Origin: Ornithinibacillus caprae
GTDB lineage: Bacteria; Bacillota; Bacilli; Bacillales; Amphibacillaceae
Assembly: GCF_009728145.1 (NCBI RefSeq)
Contig: NZ_WOCA01000005.1
Location: 175,584-239,583, forward strand
Direction: 5' to 3'
Length of the DNA: 64,000 nt
In this document: positions 1 to 10,000 of the stretch, one piece after another
How the letters are laid out: every line of letters starts with the position of its first letter
How positions within the stretch are numbered: the first letter of the stretch is position 1
Notes under the pieces: generated by a model
What the model was told of the DNA's origin: nothing
Databases searched by the model: none
What the model saw: the letters and a program-made list of their open reading frames with translations, nothing else
Made by a program: the position numbers and the translations under genes

Positions 1-36
1 ATTTACTTATTCAAAATTAAATAACGCTTATATAGC

Positions 37-70
37 AAAAAATGCACTACCTACGAAAGGTAATGCATTT
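37..70 (-). terminator. Rho-independent terminator of the AbgT-type gene
   Basis: A 13-bp stem with one mismatch (40-52 with 58-70) and a 5-nt loop is followed, reading the minus strand, by a T tract at 37-40. It lies just after the stop codon of the transporter gene at 76-1605. Confidence 0.75.
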
Positions 71-75
71 CTTGA

Positions 76-1605
76 TTAATTATTGTATAGGATTGGTCCA
101 GCAGGTCCTAAATCAACACCGAACAACATCCATACAATTAACATGATTGTCCAGGTGATTAAGAAGAACATTGCATATGGGAACATCGTAGAAACTAATG
201 TACCAATCCCCATCTTCTTATCATACTTCTGAGCAAATGCAATAATAATCGCAAAGTATGTCATTAGTGGTGAAATAATATTTGTTGATGAATCTGCAAT
301 ACGATAAGCCATTTGCGTTAATTCAGGTGCATATCCCATTTGCATCATGATCGGAACAAATACCGGTGCCATCATAGCCCATTTAGCAGACGCACTACCA
401 ATAAAGATATTGATAAATGCTGCAATGATAATAAATAAGATAACTAATGGTATACCTTCTAAATTAACATTTTGTAAAAACTCCGCTCCATAAACTCCAA
501 GAACTAATCCTAGGTTAGATTCATTGAAGTATGCAACGAATTGACCCGCAGTAAATGCTAAGACAATAAACATCCCCATTGATGCCATCGTATCTGTCAT
601 TTGTGCTGCAACATCTTTATCATCCTTTATAGCCTTCGTTACTTTTCCGTAAACTAAACCAGGAATAAAGAATAGAATTGCGATAATTGGAACAAGTGAA
701 CTCATAAATGGTGATTGAATGATTGCACCATCTTCTCCCCGCATTGGAGCATTTTCAGGTAAAATTAGTAATGCAGTTAAAACTATTGCAACAATTATAG
801 AAATACCAGCCCATTTTAGACCTTTTTTCTCTATATCAGTTAGTTTTTCTAGTTTTTCACGGTACTCACCTTTGTATTCACCAAGACGTGGTTCTACTAC
901 TTTTTCTGTTACCCATGTACCAACTAGAGTAAGTACGAATGTAGATATAATAATAAAGTAGTAATTCATTGCGATATTCATAGTTTCTGCGTATGTCGGG
1001 TTCACAATAGCAGCCGCGGCAATTGTTAATTCACCTAATAATGCATCTGTACCAGACAAGAGTAAGTTTGCACTAAATCCTCCAGATACACCAGCAAACG
1101 CTGCAGCTAAACCAGCTAATGGATGTCTACCAACTGCTGCAAATAATAATGCACCTAGTGGTGGTAAAACAACATACCCAGCATCTGAAGCAACACTTGA
1201 CATGATCCCAGCAAATACAAGACCAAGTGTAATAAAACGTTTTGGTACACTTAGTACAAAACCACGTAGTAGTGCACTAATAAGACCTGATCTTTCTGCT
1301 AAACCAATACCAAGCATTGTCAATAGCACAACTCCAAGCGGTGCGAATCCGATGAAGTTTTCCGTCATACTACCGAAGATATATTGTATCCCCTCGGCAT
1401 TGAGGAGGTTTTTGACCTCAACCATTTCTCCTGGTTTACCAGGGTGTTCGACACTGATACCAAAGGAAGAAACAACTGCTGATAACACCAACACTAATAA
1501 TGCTAATATTGCGAATAATGTTACAGGGTGTGGTAGTTTATTCCCTACATATTCCACAACGTCTAAAAAACGTTGAAAGAATCCTTTTTTCTTCTGATTA
1601 TCCAT
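76..1605 (-). CDS. abgT: AbgT family transporter (p-aminobenzoyl-glutamate / antimetabolite type)
   Basis: 509 residues, the usual length of the AbgT family. A short charged N-terminus is followed by about ten hydrophobic segments. Visible family-like stretches include ASDAGYVVLPPLGALLF near residue 140, GVSGGFSANLLLSGTDALL near 175 and FINIFIGSASAKWAMMAPVF near 400, with two re-entrant-like glycine/serine-rich loops. Characterised members import p-aminobenzoyl-glutamate or export sulfonamides using an ion gradient; the substrate here cannot be read from sequence. The gene is monocistronic, with its own terminator downstream. The start ATG at 1605 has a purine-rich AAGGAAGGGG about 10 nt upstream. 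Confidence 0.85.
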   Translation of the reverse strand: MDNQKKKGFFQRFLDVVEYVGNKLPHPVTLFAILALLVLVLSAVVSSFGISVEHPGKPGEMVEVKNLLNAEGIQYIFGSMTENFIGFAPLGVVLLTMLGIGLAERSGLISALLRGFVLSVPKRFITLGLVFAGIMSSVASDAGYVVLPPLGALLFAAVGRHPLAGLAAAFAGVSGGFSANLLLSGTDALLGELTIAAAAIVNPTYAETMNIAMNYYFIIISTFVLTLVGTWVTEKVVEPRLGEYKGEYREKLEKLTDIEKKGLKWAGISIIVAIVLTALLILPENAPMRGEDGAIIQSPFMSSLVPIIAILFFIPGLVYGKVTKAIKDDKDVAAQMTDTMASMGMFIVLAFTAGQFVAYFNESNLGLVLGVYGAEFLQNVNLEGIPLVILFIIIAAFINIFIGSASAKWAMMAPVFVPIMMQMGYAPELTQMAYRIADSSTNIISPLMTYFAIIIAFAQKYDKKMGIGTLVSTMFPYAMFFLITWTIMLIVWMLFGVDLGPAGPILYNN

Positions 1606-1830
1606 ATCGTATTATGCCCCTTCCTTCTTTGTAGAATAGAATAATCAATGATAATATTCTGAAAATAACACTTAAAAATAGTGCAATGTTTATTATATAC
1701 ATGATGACTAATAATTTAAACAGGAAACCAATAAGTAAAAATAGTGAATGTTTTCATAAGATTGAACCGAGATGGAAAATTTTATATTGGGATTTTTTTA
1801 TGAAGTTTTAGTTTGTTTTAGTTCTCTGCC

Positions 1831-2280
1831 TGTTCGATGTTTTTGCTTTTGTGTCCGATGTTTTTGCTTTTGTGTCCGATGTTCCCTCTCTCGTGTCCGA
1901 TGTTCCTCCTCTCGTGTCCGATGTTCACTCTCTCGTGTCCGATGTTTCCGCTCTCGTGTCCGATGTTTCCTCTCTCGTGTCCGATGTTTCCTCTCTTGTG
2001 TCCGATGTTTCCGCTCTCGTGTCCGATGTTTCCGCTCTCGTGTCCGATGTTCCTCCTCTCGTGTCCGATGTTCACTCTCTCGTGTCCGATGTTTCCTCTC
2101 TTGTGTCCGATGTTTCCGCTCTCGTGTCCGATGTTCCTGCTCCTGTGTCCGATGTTCCCTCTCTTGTGTCCGATGTTCGCTCGCTTGTGTCCGATGTTCC
2201 CGCTCTCGTGTCCGATGTTCCCGCTCTCGTGTCCGATGTTCCCTCTCTCGTGTCCGATGTTCCCACTCCCATGTCCGATA
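1831..2280. repeat. 21-bp minisatellite, about 21 copies
   Basis: A head-to-tail array with unit close to CTCTCGTGTCCGATGTTCC plus two bases. The GTGTCCGATGTT core is almost invariant and the other positions vary mainly between C and T. Because the unit is a multiple of three and lacks stop codons, several frames on both strands stay open, giving apparent proteins such as repeated SDVSALV or EREHRTR. The order of unit variants repeats (the CCTCCTC then CACTCTC pair occurs twice, seven units apart), which points to internal duplication. It sits between the amidase terminator and the AbgT gene's upstream region. No credible start site or protein family is seen, so I treat it as non-coding. Confidence 0.9.
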
Positions 2281-2353
2281 CACACACTCCAGCGCCCTTT
2301 GCCCCGCTCCTCTATCCAGCAAACTCCATTCCCCGAACAATAACCCAAACATC

Positions 2354-2383
2354 AAAACCCACCATACAATCTTGTACGGTGGG
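2354..2383 (-). terminator. Rho-independent terminator of the amidase gene
   Basis: CCCACC and GGTGGG arms with an inner TACAA/TTGTA pairing form a 12-bp stem with one mismatch, followed on the minus strand by TTTT. It lies directly after the amidase stop codon. Confidence 0.75.
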
Positions 2384-2393
2384 ACAATCATAG

Positions 2394-3908
2394 TTATTTA
2401 TTAACTTTTACACGATCGAAGAATGGATTTCCGTTCATTCCCACCCATATGTCTGATTTCTCAACTTGATAGGCTAGCTGTAACAAACGATGTTCTTCTC
2501 CTTTAGAAGCCATCACTTGAACCCCTAGTGGGAGTCCCTCTTCAGATAAATGGATAGGCAACGACATGGCAGGTTGACCAGTTAGATTTGCAAGTTGGGT
2601 AAAAGGTGTGTACGTTAAACTAGGTAAAAACATGTCATAAATTAATTCTTGTTGATCCTGTTTATCTAATTGGTCTATTGCCTCACGAAGCTTGTCCTGC
2701 TCCATGCTTGAATGAGTTAACTCTCCTACCTTTGGAGCGGTAAATGCTGTTGTAGGTGTGATATAAAAATCAAATGTTTCATGAAGCATTGCCATTTGCG
2801 CAGCAGCAACATCCCATGAAGATAGACTAGCTGAGAATTCTGCTGCTGTAACTGACTTTCCAGCAACATTTAGCAACCATGTTTCTATTTCTACATCATC
2901 GGGTGTAATCGCTCTTCCTAATCCCCTCTCTAATTGTTGAACTAAGGAAGCAATTTCACCACTATTCATCAGGTAATAATTACGCATTAATTGAACACCA
3001 TCAACACCGTTATCCATTTCTTCCACATGATGTCCTTGTTCTTCTAACCATTTAACCATCGTATGGACAGCATGCTTTGCGTCTTCTGATACCGGTGTTC
3101 CAACTGGTGACTCTGTCGTAAACGCTATCCGTAGTGGGCGTTTGAATGGTTGATCCAATGTTTGTTTATAACCGTCAAGATATAATGGCACTTGGAATGC
3201 CGCTTCTGGTTGTATGATTTGTAGTAAATCAAGCATTGCTGCGCTATCTCGTACACTACGGCTAAGAACAAAATCAATGGAAGCACCTTGCCACTGACGA
3301 CCAACACCAGGTCCAACAGGGGTCCGACCCCTTGTCGGTTTTAATCCAAATAATCCACTAAAGGATGCGGGAATACGTATCGATCCTCCACCATCACTAG
3401 CCCCTGCAATAGGTACAATTCCTGCAGCAATAGCTGCTGCTGAGCCTCCACTTGATCCACCTGGTGAATATTCTAAGTTCCATGGGTTTCGCGATGGACC
3501 GTATAACTCAGGCTCGGTTATATTTTTCAAGCCGAACTCTGGTGTATTCGTATGCCCTAAAAATAAGAATCCCGCTTGTTTGATCCTATGTACTAAATTG
3601 GAATTTTGCTTGGAAATATTAGTTGTTAATAACTTTGAACCTGATGTTAGAGACTCTCCTTGCAAGGCTTGCGATATATTTTTCAGTAACATCGGTACCC
3701 CTGCAAACGGAGCAATATTGTCTGAACTCTTAGCAACCTCCCGCAATACCTGGTCTTTTCTATCCTTTACTACAGCATTTAAAGAAGGATTCAATTTTTC
3801 CAATTGTTCCAAGCTAATCTCTACTAATTCAGCTGGTGAAACTTCTCTATTTTTAATTAATCGAGCCATATCTGTAGCGTCTAATGATACATACGTTTGT
3901 ACATCCAT
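2394..3908 (-). CDS. Amidase signature family hydrolase (GatA/NylA-like amidase)
   Basis: 504 residues. The amidase-signature triad is visible: a catalytic Lys in GVPMLLKN (about residue 85), the glycine/serine-rich [16 protein letters not shown] (about 150-165) supplying the cis-Ser, and the nucleophile Ser in [13 protein letters not shown] (about 175). The C-terminal [18 protein letters not shown] motif is also typical. Members hydrolyse carboxamides; without gatB or gatC beside it, a stand-alone amidase (amino-acid amide, aryl-amide or cyclic-dimer type) is likelier than the tRNA amidotransferase subunit. The substrate is unknown. GAGGTGA lies ahead of the chosen ATG. Confidence 0.85.
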   Translation of the reverse strand: MDVQTYVSLDATDMARLIKNREVSPAELVEISLEQLEKLNPSLNAVVKDRKDQVLREVAKSSDNIAPFAGVPMLLKNISQALQGESLTSGSKLLTTNISKQNSNLVHRIKQAGFLFLGHTNTPEFGLKNITEPELYGPSRNPWNLEYSPGGSSGGSAAAIAAGIVPIAGASDGGGSIRIPASFSGLFGLKPTRGRTPVGPGVGRQWQGASIDFVLSRSVRDSAAMLDLLQIIQPEAAFQVPLYLDGYKQTLDQPFKRPLRIAFTTESPVGTPVSEDAKHAVHTMVKWLEEQGHHVEEMDNGVDGVQLMRNYYLMNSGEIASLVQQLERGLGRAITPDDVEIETWLLNVAGKSVTAAEFSASLSSWDVAAAQMAMLHETFDFYITPTTAFTAPKVGELTHSSMEQDKLREAIDQLDKQDQQELIYDMFLPSLTYTPFTQLANLTGQPAMSLPIHLSEEGLPLGVQVMASKGEEHRLLQLAYQVEKSDIWVGMNGNPFFDRVKVNK

Positions 3909-4071
3909 ACATGTTCACCTCTACTCTTTTTTCAATACCTATATTATAGCATTCCTAATAAGCTTCCCCCAATATCAGTGCCTTTCCATCTCCTGTGAAA
4001 AGATTTTTGCATAAGTATTACAAAAAAATGACAACCTATCTAATAAGCATCGTCTGAAAGGAGAAGAAAAA

Positions 4072-5079
4072 TTGAAGCAACATATACCTCTAACTGCATC
4101 AGAGCTTACCTATCTGTGGACTTCCTATATGAATGCAAGTCTTACAAAGGCCGTTTCCTCCTATTTTATTGAAAAGGTTCATGATGACGAAATAAAACCT
4201 ATTATTCAAGAAATACTAAATATGTCCTATGAAGCTCTGGATAAGTTAACTAATTTATTCCAAAGTGATCATCATCCTGTACCGAAAGGGTTTACAAGAG
4301 AAGACGTAAATCCAGATGCCCCAAAGCTTTTCACAGATGGGTTCATGCTGGAATACGTCTTAAATGAATGTGCATTAGGTATGAATTATGCATCCATGTC
4401 ATTAGACAGTTGTACCAGAGAAGATGTATATACATATTACTCTAATTTACATTCAAACTTTAATAAACTTCATAAAAAGGCACTAGATGTTTCCTTATCA
4501 AAAGGTACGTATGTACGTCCCCCTATTATACCAACACCAAACGATGTGGATTTTGTTAAAAAGCAAACCTTTTTGACAGGATGGTTTGGGGAGCGCAGAC
4601 CATTGGTTGCCCCTGAAATATCAAGTTTATATGCAAATATTAAACGGAATGCATTGGGAGCTTCTCTCCTGACGGGCTTTAGTCAAGTTGCTTCATCAAA
4701 AGAAGTAAGATCATTTTTATTACGCGGTATCGATATCGCTAAAAAGCATATCACTATATTTAGTGACATATTGAAAGAGAGTGATGTTCCTGTACCTATG
4801 GGGTCTGATACGATGGTAACGACCTCTTCCGATATCTCTCCATTCTCAGATAAGTTAATCATGTATCATACAAACGGCATGATTGTTCAAGGAATAGGCT
4901 TCTATGGTTATAGTATATCCGTGAATATTAGAAGAGATATTGTCTCCCATTATTCACGATTAATGGGAGAAGTGGCATTATTTTGTGAAGATGGTACGAA
5001 CATTATGATTAAAAATGAATGGTTGGAAGAACCGCCACAAATGGTAGATCGTGATGCACTATCAAAAACAAAGAAATGA
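4072..5079 (+). CDS. DUF3231 family protein, two tandem domains
   Basis: 335 residues starting at a TTG with AAAGGAG 8 nt upstream. The protein looks like two related alpha-helical halves of about 165 residues, split near a conserved-looking PPIIPTPNDVDFV linker; both halves begin with an ASE/APE...LW/LY...S helix. This matches the DUF3231 family found in Bacillaceae, often duplicated and tied to spore or stress genes, whose biochemical role is not known. No signal peptide or membrane segment. It is on the opposite strand to the amidase, and the short gap between them may hold divergent promoters. Confidence 0.75.
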   Translation: MKQHIPLTASELTYLWTSYMNASLTKAVSSYFIEKVHDDEIKPIIQEILNMSYEALDKLTNLFQSDHHPVPKGFTREDVNPDAPKLFTDGFMLEYVLNECALGMNYASMSLDSCTREDVYTYYSNLHSNFNKLHKKALDVSLSKGTYVRPPIIPTPNDVDFVKKQTFLTGWFGERRPLVAPEISSLYANIKRNALGASLLTGFSQVASSKEVRSFLLRGIDIAKKHITIFSDILKESDVPVPMGSDTMVTTSSDISPFSDKLIMYHTNGMIVQGIGFYGYSISVNIRRDIVSHYSRLMGEVALFCEDGTNIMIKNEWLEEPPQMVDRDALSKTKK

Positions 5080-5093
5080 AGGGAATAGATAAA

Positions 5094-5207
5094 ATGTCAA
5101 ATCATCGTTTTATTCATTATGTAACATCCCTATTACGAAGATATGATTTATACGTAAAGAGTAGATTTCATTCCCTGACTGTTTCTAAAATAGGCAATGC
5201 AGAATAG
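5094..5207 (+). CDS. Possible 37-residue basic peptide
   Basis: A short open frame, beginning MSNHRFIHYV and ending GNAE, lies between the DUF3231 gene and the next membrane protein gene. AAGGGAA is about 10 nt ahead of the ATG. It overlaps one candidate start of the downstream gene and ends 10 nt before the better one, as translationally coupled genes do. It has no recognisable family and may be chance. Confidence 0.25.
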   Translation: MSNHRFIHYVTSLLRRYDLYVKSRFHSLTVSKIGNAE

Positions 5208-5217
5208 GTTTGAAAAT

Positions 5218-5718
5218 ATGGATACAAATATCGATAACAAAAGTAAAAAATTAGAGGCTGTACTGTGGAGCATCGCCCTACCAGGATTTGCTCAATTACT
5301 AAATAAAAGTTATATTAAAGGAATTTTATTTGTAGGATTAGAAATCATAATCAACGTAATGGGAAATTTCAATACAATTATAGTTTTGAGCTTCAATGGA
5401 CAAATTCAAGAAGCGATTGAACAAACCAACTACTTGTGGTTAATGTTTTACCCGTGTTTATACTTTTTCTCTATATGGGATGCCTATAAAGATGCTGGAG
5501 GAGGAAAAGAACCTTTTTCATATTTACCATTAGCTTTTTCGGCCTATTTTGTAACAGTAGGTTTAATTTTTTCACCTAGATTTACAATTTTTGGATATTT
5601 AATCGGACCAATGTGGCTTCCAATCTTATTCTTACCTGTTGGACTTACTATTGGATGGATAATCAGAAGGATATTAATGAAAATAAATGAAGATAATATA
5701 GATGAAGCCCCAAGTTAG
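5218..5718 (+). CDS. Small multi-pass membrane protein, unknown function
   Basis: 166 residues from the ATG at 5218 (an upstream in-frame ATG at 5197 has no room for a ribosome site). After a hydrophilic start come four hydrophobic stretches: around LEAVLWSIALPGFAQLL, GILFVGLEIIINVMGNF, LWLMFYPCLYFFSIWDAY and a C-terminal pair. The ALPGFAQLLNKSYIKGI pattern resembles small Bacillus membrane proteins of the TM2/DUF5683-like kind, but I cannot assign a family firmly. It has its own terminator and may be co-transcribed with the DUF3231 gene. Confidence 0.6.
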   Translation: MDTNIDNKSKKLEAVLWSIALPGFAQLLNKSYIKGILFVGLEIIINVMGNFNTIIVLSFNGQIQEAIEQTNYLWLMFYPCLYFFSIWDAYKDAGGGKEPFSYLPLAFSAYFVTVGLIFSPRFTIFGYLIGPMWLPILFLPVGLTIGWIIRRILMKINEDNIDEAPS

Positions 5719-5760
5719 TTTTTCTTGTGATAATTTCGAGATGAACTTGAGGGCTTTTTT
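5706..5760 (+). terminator. Rho-independent terminator
   Basis: The arms GCCC-AAGTT (5707-5716) and AACTTGAGGGC (5744-5754) pair with one bulge and are followed by six T (5755-5760). The left arm overlaps the end of the membrane protein gene. Confidence 0.7.
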
Positions 5761-6060
5761 GGCAGTATAAACTTTCCTATCCTGCATACTTGCTTTAAGG
5801 CATTCATCAAAAAGGCTTGGCGAATGCCAGGTTTAATAATAGCTAAGGATTTCCTTACATAACATATGTGCAAGATTTTCATAAAAAAAAAGCTTGATGA
5901 AACCTAGTTTTTGTGAATTTCTACCTACCCACAAATTTTTTTAATGAATATTAGAAAACTACTTGTCATAGTATATTACGAAAATAGGTACTTTTACATA
6001 TTCACAAAACTCATATTTTTTTAAATTGAAAATTTTTAACATTCTGAATGAGGTGTATGT
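5761..6060. other. AT-rich intergenic region upstream of the app operon
   Basis: No open frame of note. It contains a 7-bp hairpin (GGCATTC at 5799-5805 with GAATGCC at 5822-5828) and then a strongly AT-rich stretch that must hold the promoter of the permease operon. I could not pick a convincing -35/-10 pair. Confidence 0.5.
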
Positions 6061-7050
6061 ATGAGCAATGATCCCGTATTAGATGTCGAACAATTAAAGA
6101 CATATTTTTATCTTGATGAGGAAAGAGTCGCTAAAGCAGTTGATGATATTTCTTTTTCTATTTATCCAGGGGAAACTGTAGCTTTAGTCGGAGAATCTGG
6201 GAGTGGGAAAAGTATAACCGCCCTTTCTATTATGCAATTAATTAATAAGCCTGGAAAAATCGTGGGTGGTTCTATCTCTATTGCTAGTGAAGAAATTCTT
6301 ACACTATCTAGTAAGCAAATGGAAAAAATTCGCGGAAATGATATTGCTATGATTTTCCAAGAACCAATGACCGCATTAAATCCTGTCTTCACGATAGGTA
6401 ATCAAATTAGTGAGATTTTAAGGAAACACAAAAAACTTTCAAACAAGGCAGCACAAGAAAAAGCTATTAATCTATTAAAAACTGTTGGAATCTCACGTGC
6501 AGAAGAAATTGTTAATGAATACCCTCATCAGCTTTCTGGTGGAATGCGTCAACGAGTAATGATTGCAATGGCCATTTCATGTGATCCCAAGCTATTGATT
6601 GCCGATGAACCAACGACAGCTCTCGATGTAACGATACAAGCACAAATTCTAGATTTAATGGCAGATATGAAAGAAAAATTCCATATGGCACTACTACTTA
6701 TCACACATGATTTAGGAGTCGTCTCAGAATATGCTGATCGTGTCATGGTCATGTATGGCGGACAAATTGTAGAAGAAGCACCTACTAGTAAGCTATTGGA
6801 ATTGACCAAACATCCATATTCACAGGGATTGCTGGAAAGTTTACCAAAGCTAGAAGAAGATGTTGATCGTCTAGGTACCATTAAGGGGACTGTACCCCCT
6901 GCTTATGATTTCCCAAGTGGTTGTCGTTTCTCAAGTCGTTGTCCATTTGTAATGGAAAAATGTAAGCAATCAAGCACAGATCTAAAAAAAATAGATCAAG
7001 ATCACTTTGTTCGTTGTTACCTTTACGAGAATGGGGGATCAGAAGAATGA
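6061..7050 (+). CDS. appD: Oligopeptide ABC transporter ATP-binding protein AppD/OppD-like
   Basis: 329 residues, full length. Walker A is GESGSGKS (about residue 44-51), the Q-loop lies in [10 protein letters not shown], the ABC signature is LSGGMRQR (about 160), Walker B is [12 protein letters not shown] and the switch His is in LLITHDLG. The C-terminal oligo/dipeptide extension has cysteines in [15 protein letters not shown], the pattern of a metal-binding C-terminus in OppD proteins. First gene of a five-gene unit in the order ATPase, ATPase, binding protein, permease, permease, as in B. subtilis appDFABC. Its stop overlaps the next start (ATGA). Confidence 0.9.
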   Translation: MSNDPVLDVEQLKTYFYLDEERVAKAVDDISFSIYPGETVALVGESGSGKSITALSIMQLINKPGKIVGGSISIASEEILTLSSKQMEKIRGNDIAMIFQEPMTALNPVFTIGNQISEILRKHKKLSNKAAQEKAINLLKTVGISRAEEIVNEYPHQLSGGMRQRVMIAMAISCDPKLLIADEPTTALDVTIQAQILDLMADMKEKFHMALLLITHDLGVVSEYADRVMVMYGGQIVEEAPTSKLLELTKHPYSQGLLESLPKLEEDVDRLGTIKGTVPPAYDFPSGCRFSSRCPFVMEKCKQSSTDLKKIDQDHFVRCYLYENGGSEE

Positions 7051-8054
7051 CAAACTTACAAACGATTACATCATATTCAGGTTCAGATGACATACTCCTA
7101 GACGTACAAAATATTAAAAAATACTTTCCAATTAAAGGAGGTGTCCTAAAACGAACAATTGGACATTTGAAGGCAGTGGACGATGTTTCCTTCACTGTTA
7201 AAAAAGGAGAAACCCTTGGAATCGTTGGAGAGTCTGGATCTGGTAAGTCCACCCTTGGCCGCGTTATTTTAAACTTACTCGACCCAACAGAAGGAAAAAT
7301 CTATTTTAATGGCCAAGAAATATCGCAGCTAAAACGCAAACAGGTTCGGCCACTAAGAAAAGATATGCAAATTGTATTTCAGGATCCATTTGCATCATTA
7401 AATTCCAAGATGAGTGTAGCGGAACTCGTGGAAGAACCATTGCTTGTTCAAACTTCTTTATCGAAGTCACAACGAAAAGAAAGAGCAATAGAAATTATTG
7501 AGAAAGTTGGATTACGAGCAGACGACCGTCTAAAGTATCCGCATGAGTTTTCTGGCGGACAAAGGCAACGGATTAGTATTGCAAGAGCTCTAATTATGAA
7601 TCCACAATTTGTTATTTGTGATGAACCTGTGTCTGCATTAGATGTGTCAATTCAGGCCCAGGTACTTAATTTAATGAAGGATCTTCAGGATGACCTGGGA
7701 CTTACTTACTTATTTATTGCCCATGATTTAGGGGTGGTTAAACATATTAGTGATCGAGTTGCTGTAATGTATCTTGGAAAAATTGCTGAAATAGCACCTA
7801 AAAAAGAATTATATGAGAACCCACTTCACCCGTATACACAAGGACTACTATCTTCCATACCTGTTATTGATAAAAGCAAAAAACAACGAGAAAAAATTAA
7901 AATAACTGGGGATTTGCCGAGTCCAGCTAATCCTCCTTCCGGTTGTGTATTTCGTACGAGGTGCCCAAAAGCACATGACCGTTGTGCCGTAGAACAACCA
8001 TTGTTTACAAAAAAAGCTGACGGACATTATGTCGCTTGTCATTTATATACATGA
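7047..8054 (+). CDS. appF: Oligopeptide ABC transporter ATP-binding protein AppF/OppF-like
   Basis: 335 residues from the ATG at 7047, which overlaps the appD stop and has GGGGGA upstream; the frame is open further back but has no ribosome site there. Walker [13 protein letters not shown], signature [15 protein letters not shown], Walker [14 protein letters not shown] and H-loop LFIAHDLG are all present. The C-terminus carries the [14 protein letters not shown] cysteine motif. It should pair with AppD as the heterodimeric motor of the peptide importer. Confidence 0.9.
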   Translation: MTNLQTITSYSGSDDILLDVQNIKKYFPIKGGVLKRTIGHLKAVDDVSFTVKKGETLGIVGESGSGKSTLGRVILNLLDPTEGKIYFNGQEISQLKRKQVRPLRKDMQIVFQDPFASLNSKMSVAELVEEPLLVQTSLSKSQRKERAIEIIEKVGLRADDRLKYPHEFSGGQRQRISIARALIMNPQFVICDEPVSALDVSIQAQVLNLMKDLQDDLGLTYLFIAHDLGVVKHISDRVAVMYLGKIAEIAPKKELYENPLHPYTQGLLSSIPVIDKSKKQREKIKITGDLPSPANPPSGCVFRTRCPKAHDRCAVEQPLFTKKADGHYVACHLYT

Positions 8055-8100
8055 TTAACATTTAAAGCAACGGTTACGGTTTGTGCTTCTATGCTCATTT

Positions 8101-8110
8101 AGGAGGTGAT
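8101..8110 (+). promoter_or_regulatory. Perfect anti-SD complement in the appA leader
   Basis: AGGAGGTGAT is a 10-nt perfect match to the 16S rRNA 3' end. The only nearby ATG (8109) is too close for normal initiation, though it opens a 23-codon frame ending at the appA start. The real appA start has its own GGGGGAG at 8161. This resembles the stabilising SD (STAB-SD) elements known upstream of some Bacillus genes, where a bound ribosome protects downstream mRNA. Confidence 0.4.
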
Positions 8111-8172
8111 GTATCTACCTAACATACCTTTTTCTTTAACTGAACGACCAAAAATTAAAAGGGGGAGATACG

Positions 8173-9993
8173 GTGTTTAAGCAAAAGTATAGTTTGGTTC
8201 TTCTTGCGTTGCTATTACTATTCGGCATTGTGCTAGCTGCATGTAGCAGTGACAATGAAGATGCTGAAGAAGATCCAGGAACTCAGGAAGAAGAAGAGGA
8301 AACAGAAGGTACGGAAGAAGAGGAAGATGAAGAGGAAAAAACGGAAGGTCCTCAGGTTGGTGGAACGATAACAGGAGCCATGTATTCCGCTCCAGCAGGA
8401 ATGTTTAACCCAATTTTTTATGAAGAAGCATATGAGGCTAATATTTTATCCTTTACACATGAAAGTCTTGTAGGACAAAATGAAAGCCTTGAATTTATTC
8501 CAGGTTTAGCTAAAGAGTGGGAAACAAATGATGATCAAACAGAACTTACTCTATACCTAGAGGAAGGTGTCAAGTGGCATGATGGTGAAGAATTTACAGC
8601 ACATGATGTTGTGTTCACCTACAAATCAATTGCAGATCCTGACTACGTTGCTGCAGGTGGAATTAGAACATCTTACGTGACACCATTATTGGGATATGAA
8701 GAATTTAACTCTGGTGAAACGGACGAATTTCAAGGGGTAGTCGCGGAAGATGATTATACAGTTACCTTCAAGTTCGCAGAGCCAAATATTAACCCTCTAT
8801 ATTACGCAAGTTTTACCATCATACCTGAGCATGTTTTTGCTGATATTCCTGTTGCTGACATGCCAGAAGCTCCTGAATCTCGTGATGCAGGTGCTGTTAT
8901 TGGAACAGGACCATTCAAATTCACCGAAATGGTTGAACGTGAACAGTATGTTCTAGAACGACATGATGATTACTGGCAAGGTGCAGCCTATCTAGATAAA
9001 ATTGTTTGGAAAGTTGTGGCTCAATCTGTCATGACGGGATTACTTGAATCGGGTGAATTAGACTTCATTGCAGATCCAAATGGAATTCCACCAGCTGATT
9101 ACGAAACGGTCGAAGGCTTTGGCAATATTGAAATCATTGAACAACCTGACTTTGGCTATCAGCTTTTAGGATTCAAACATAACCACCGCACAGCAGAGGA
9201 TGTTGAAGCCGGTGCAATTGAGCCTGATAACTGGGTACCAAATGAAAAGCTAGCTAATCCTGAAGTACGACAAGCAATAGCTTATGCCATTAACCGAGAG
9301 GGTTTAATTGATGGGCTGTTGTATGGACGTGGTGCAATAATAAATTCACCTATTGCGATGCAGTTCTGGGCATATGATGAAAGTGCAACAACAAATTATA
9401 CGTATGACCCAGATCAAGCCGCTTCTATCCTTGATGACTTAGGCTATGTAGATGTTGACGGAGACGGCTTCCGTGAAGACCCAAATGGTGAGGAATGGGT
9501 ATTAAACATGGATTACCCTACTGGTAATGAGATTCGTGAACGTTCTGCACCACTTATTGAACAAATGCTTGAAGAGGTAGGAATTGAAATAAACCTACGT
9601 CAACCAAAAGAAATGTCCGCATACGTGGAAGACTTAACAAATGATAACAGTGATTGGGATTTATACCTACTAGGTTGGAACCTTGGAAGTGCTGACCCTG
9701 ACCCATTAGGTTTATGGGGTATCAAAGACGCTTATAACTTCTCTAGATGGAACAATCCTGAGTCGGATGAGTTATTGAATAATGCTTTAAAAGCACCTGA
9801 AGCATTCGAACAGGAATACCGTCAAGAGGTTTACGCTGAATGGCAAGCATTATTCTCTGAAGACTTACCAGCATTACTTCTTTACGCACAAAATAGTCTT
9901 TGGGCATATAATAATCGCCTCCATGGAATTGAGCCACTTCCTTATTCCATGTACGATAACCCTCACCTATGGTGGGTAGATGATGCAGAATAA
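8173..9993 (+). CDS. appA: Oligopeptide-binding lipoprotein AppA-like (SBP family 5)
   Basis: 606 residues from a GTG with GGGGGAG upstream. A lipoprotein signal ends in LAAC-SS (Cys near residue 23), followed by an unusually acidic Glu/Asp linker to about residue 63, as often seen in halotolerant Bacillaceae. The mature part has the family-5 features: GLAKEWETNDD, VKWHDGEEFTAHDVVFTYK, and QAIAYAINREGLIDGLLYG. It should capture peptides on the cell surface for AppB/C; peptide length preference is not readable. Third gene of the operon; set apart from appB by a 170-bp hairpin-rich spacer. Confidence 0.88.
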   Translation: MFKQKYSLVLLALLLLFGIVLAACSSDNEDAEEDPGTQEEEEETEGTEEEEDEEEKTEGPQVGGTITGAMYSAPAGMFNPIFYEEAYEANILSFTHESLVGQNESLEFIPGLAKEWETNDDQTELTLYLEEGVKWHDGEEFTAHDVVFTYKSIADPDYVAAGGIRTSYVTPLLGYEEFNSGETDEFQGVVAEDDYTVTFKFAEPNINPLYYASFTIIPEHVFADIPVADMPEAPESRDAGAVIGTGPFKFTEMVEREQYVLERHDDYWQGAAYLDKIVWKVVAQSVMTGLLESGELDFIADPNGIPPADYETVEGFGNIEIIEQPDFGYQLLGFKHNHRTAEDVEAGAIEPDNWVPNEKLANPEVRQAIAYAINREGLIDGLLYGRGAIINSPIAMQFWAYDESATTNYTYDPDQAASILDDLGYVDVDGDGFREDPNGEEWVLNMDYPTGNEIRERSAPLIEQMLEEVGIEINLRQPKEMSAYVEDLTNDNSDWDLYLLGWNLGSADPDPLGLWGIKDAYNFSRWNNPESDELLNNALKAPEAFEQEYRQEVYAEWQALFSEDLPALLLYAQNSLWAYNNRLHGIEPLPYSMYDNPHLWWVDDAE

Positions 9994-10000
9994 GGTGAAA

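Noticed and set aside
1831..2280. CRISPR array
   Set aside because: The units are directly contiguous with a 21-bp period; there are no distinct spacers and no cas genes.
1798..2404. Long repetitive open frames on both strands of the 21-bp array
   Set aside because: All are by-products of a stop-free unit whose length is a multiple of three; none has a ribosome site or family, and several frames are open at once.
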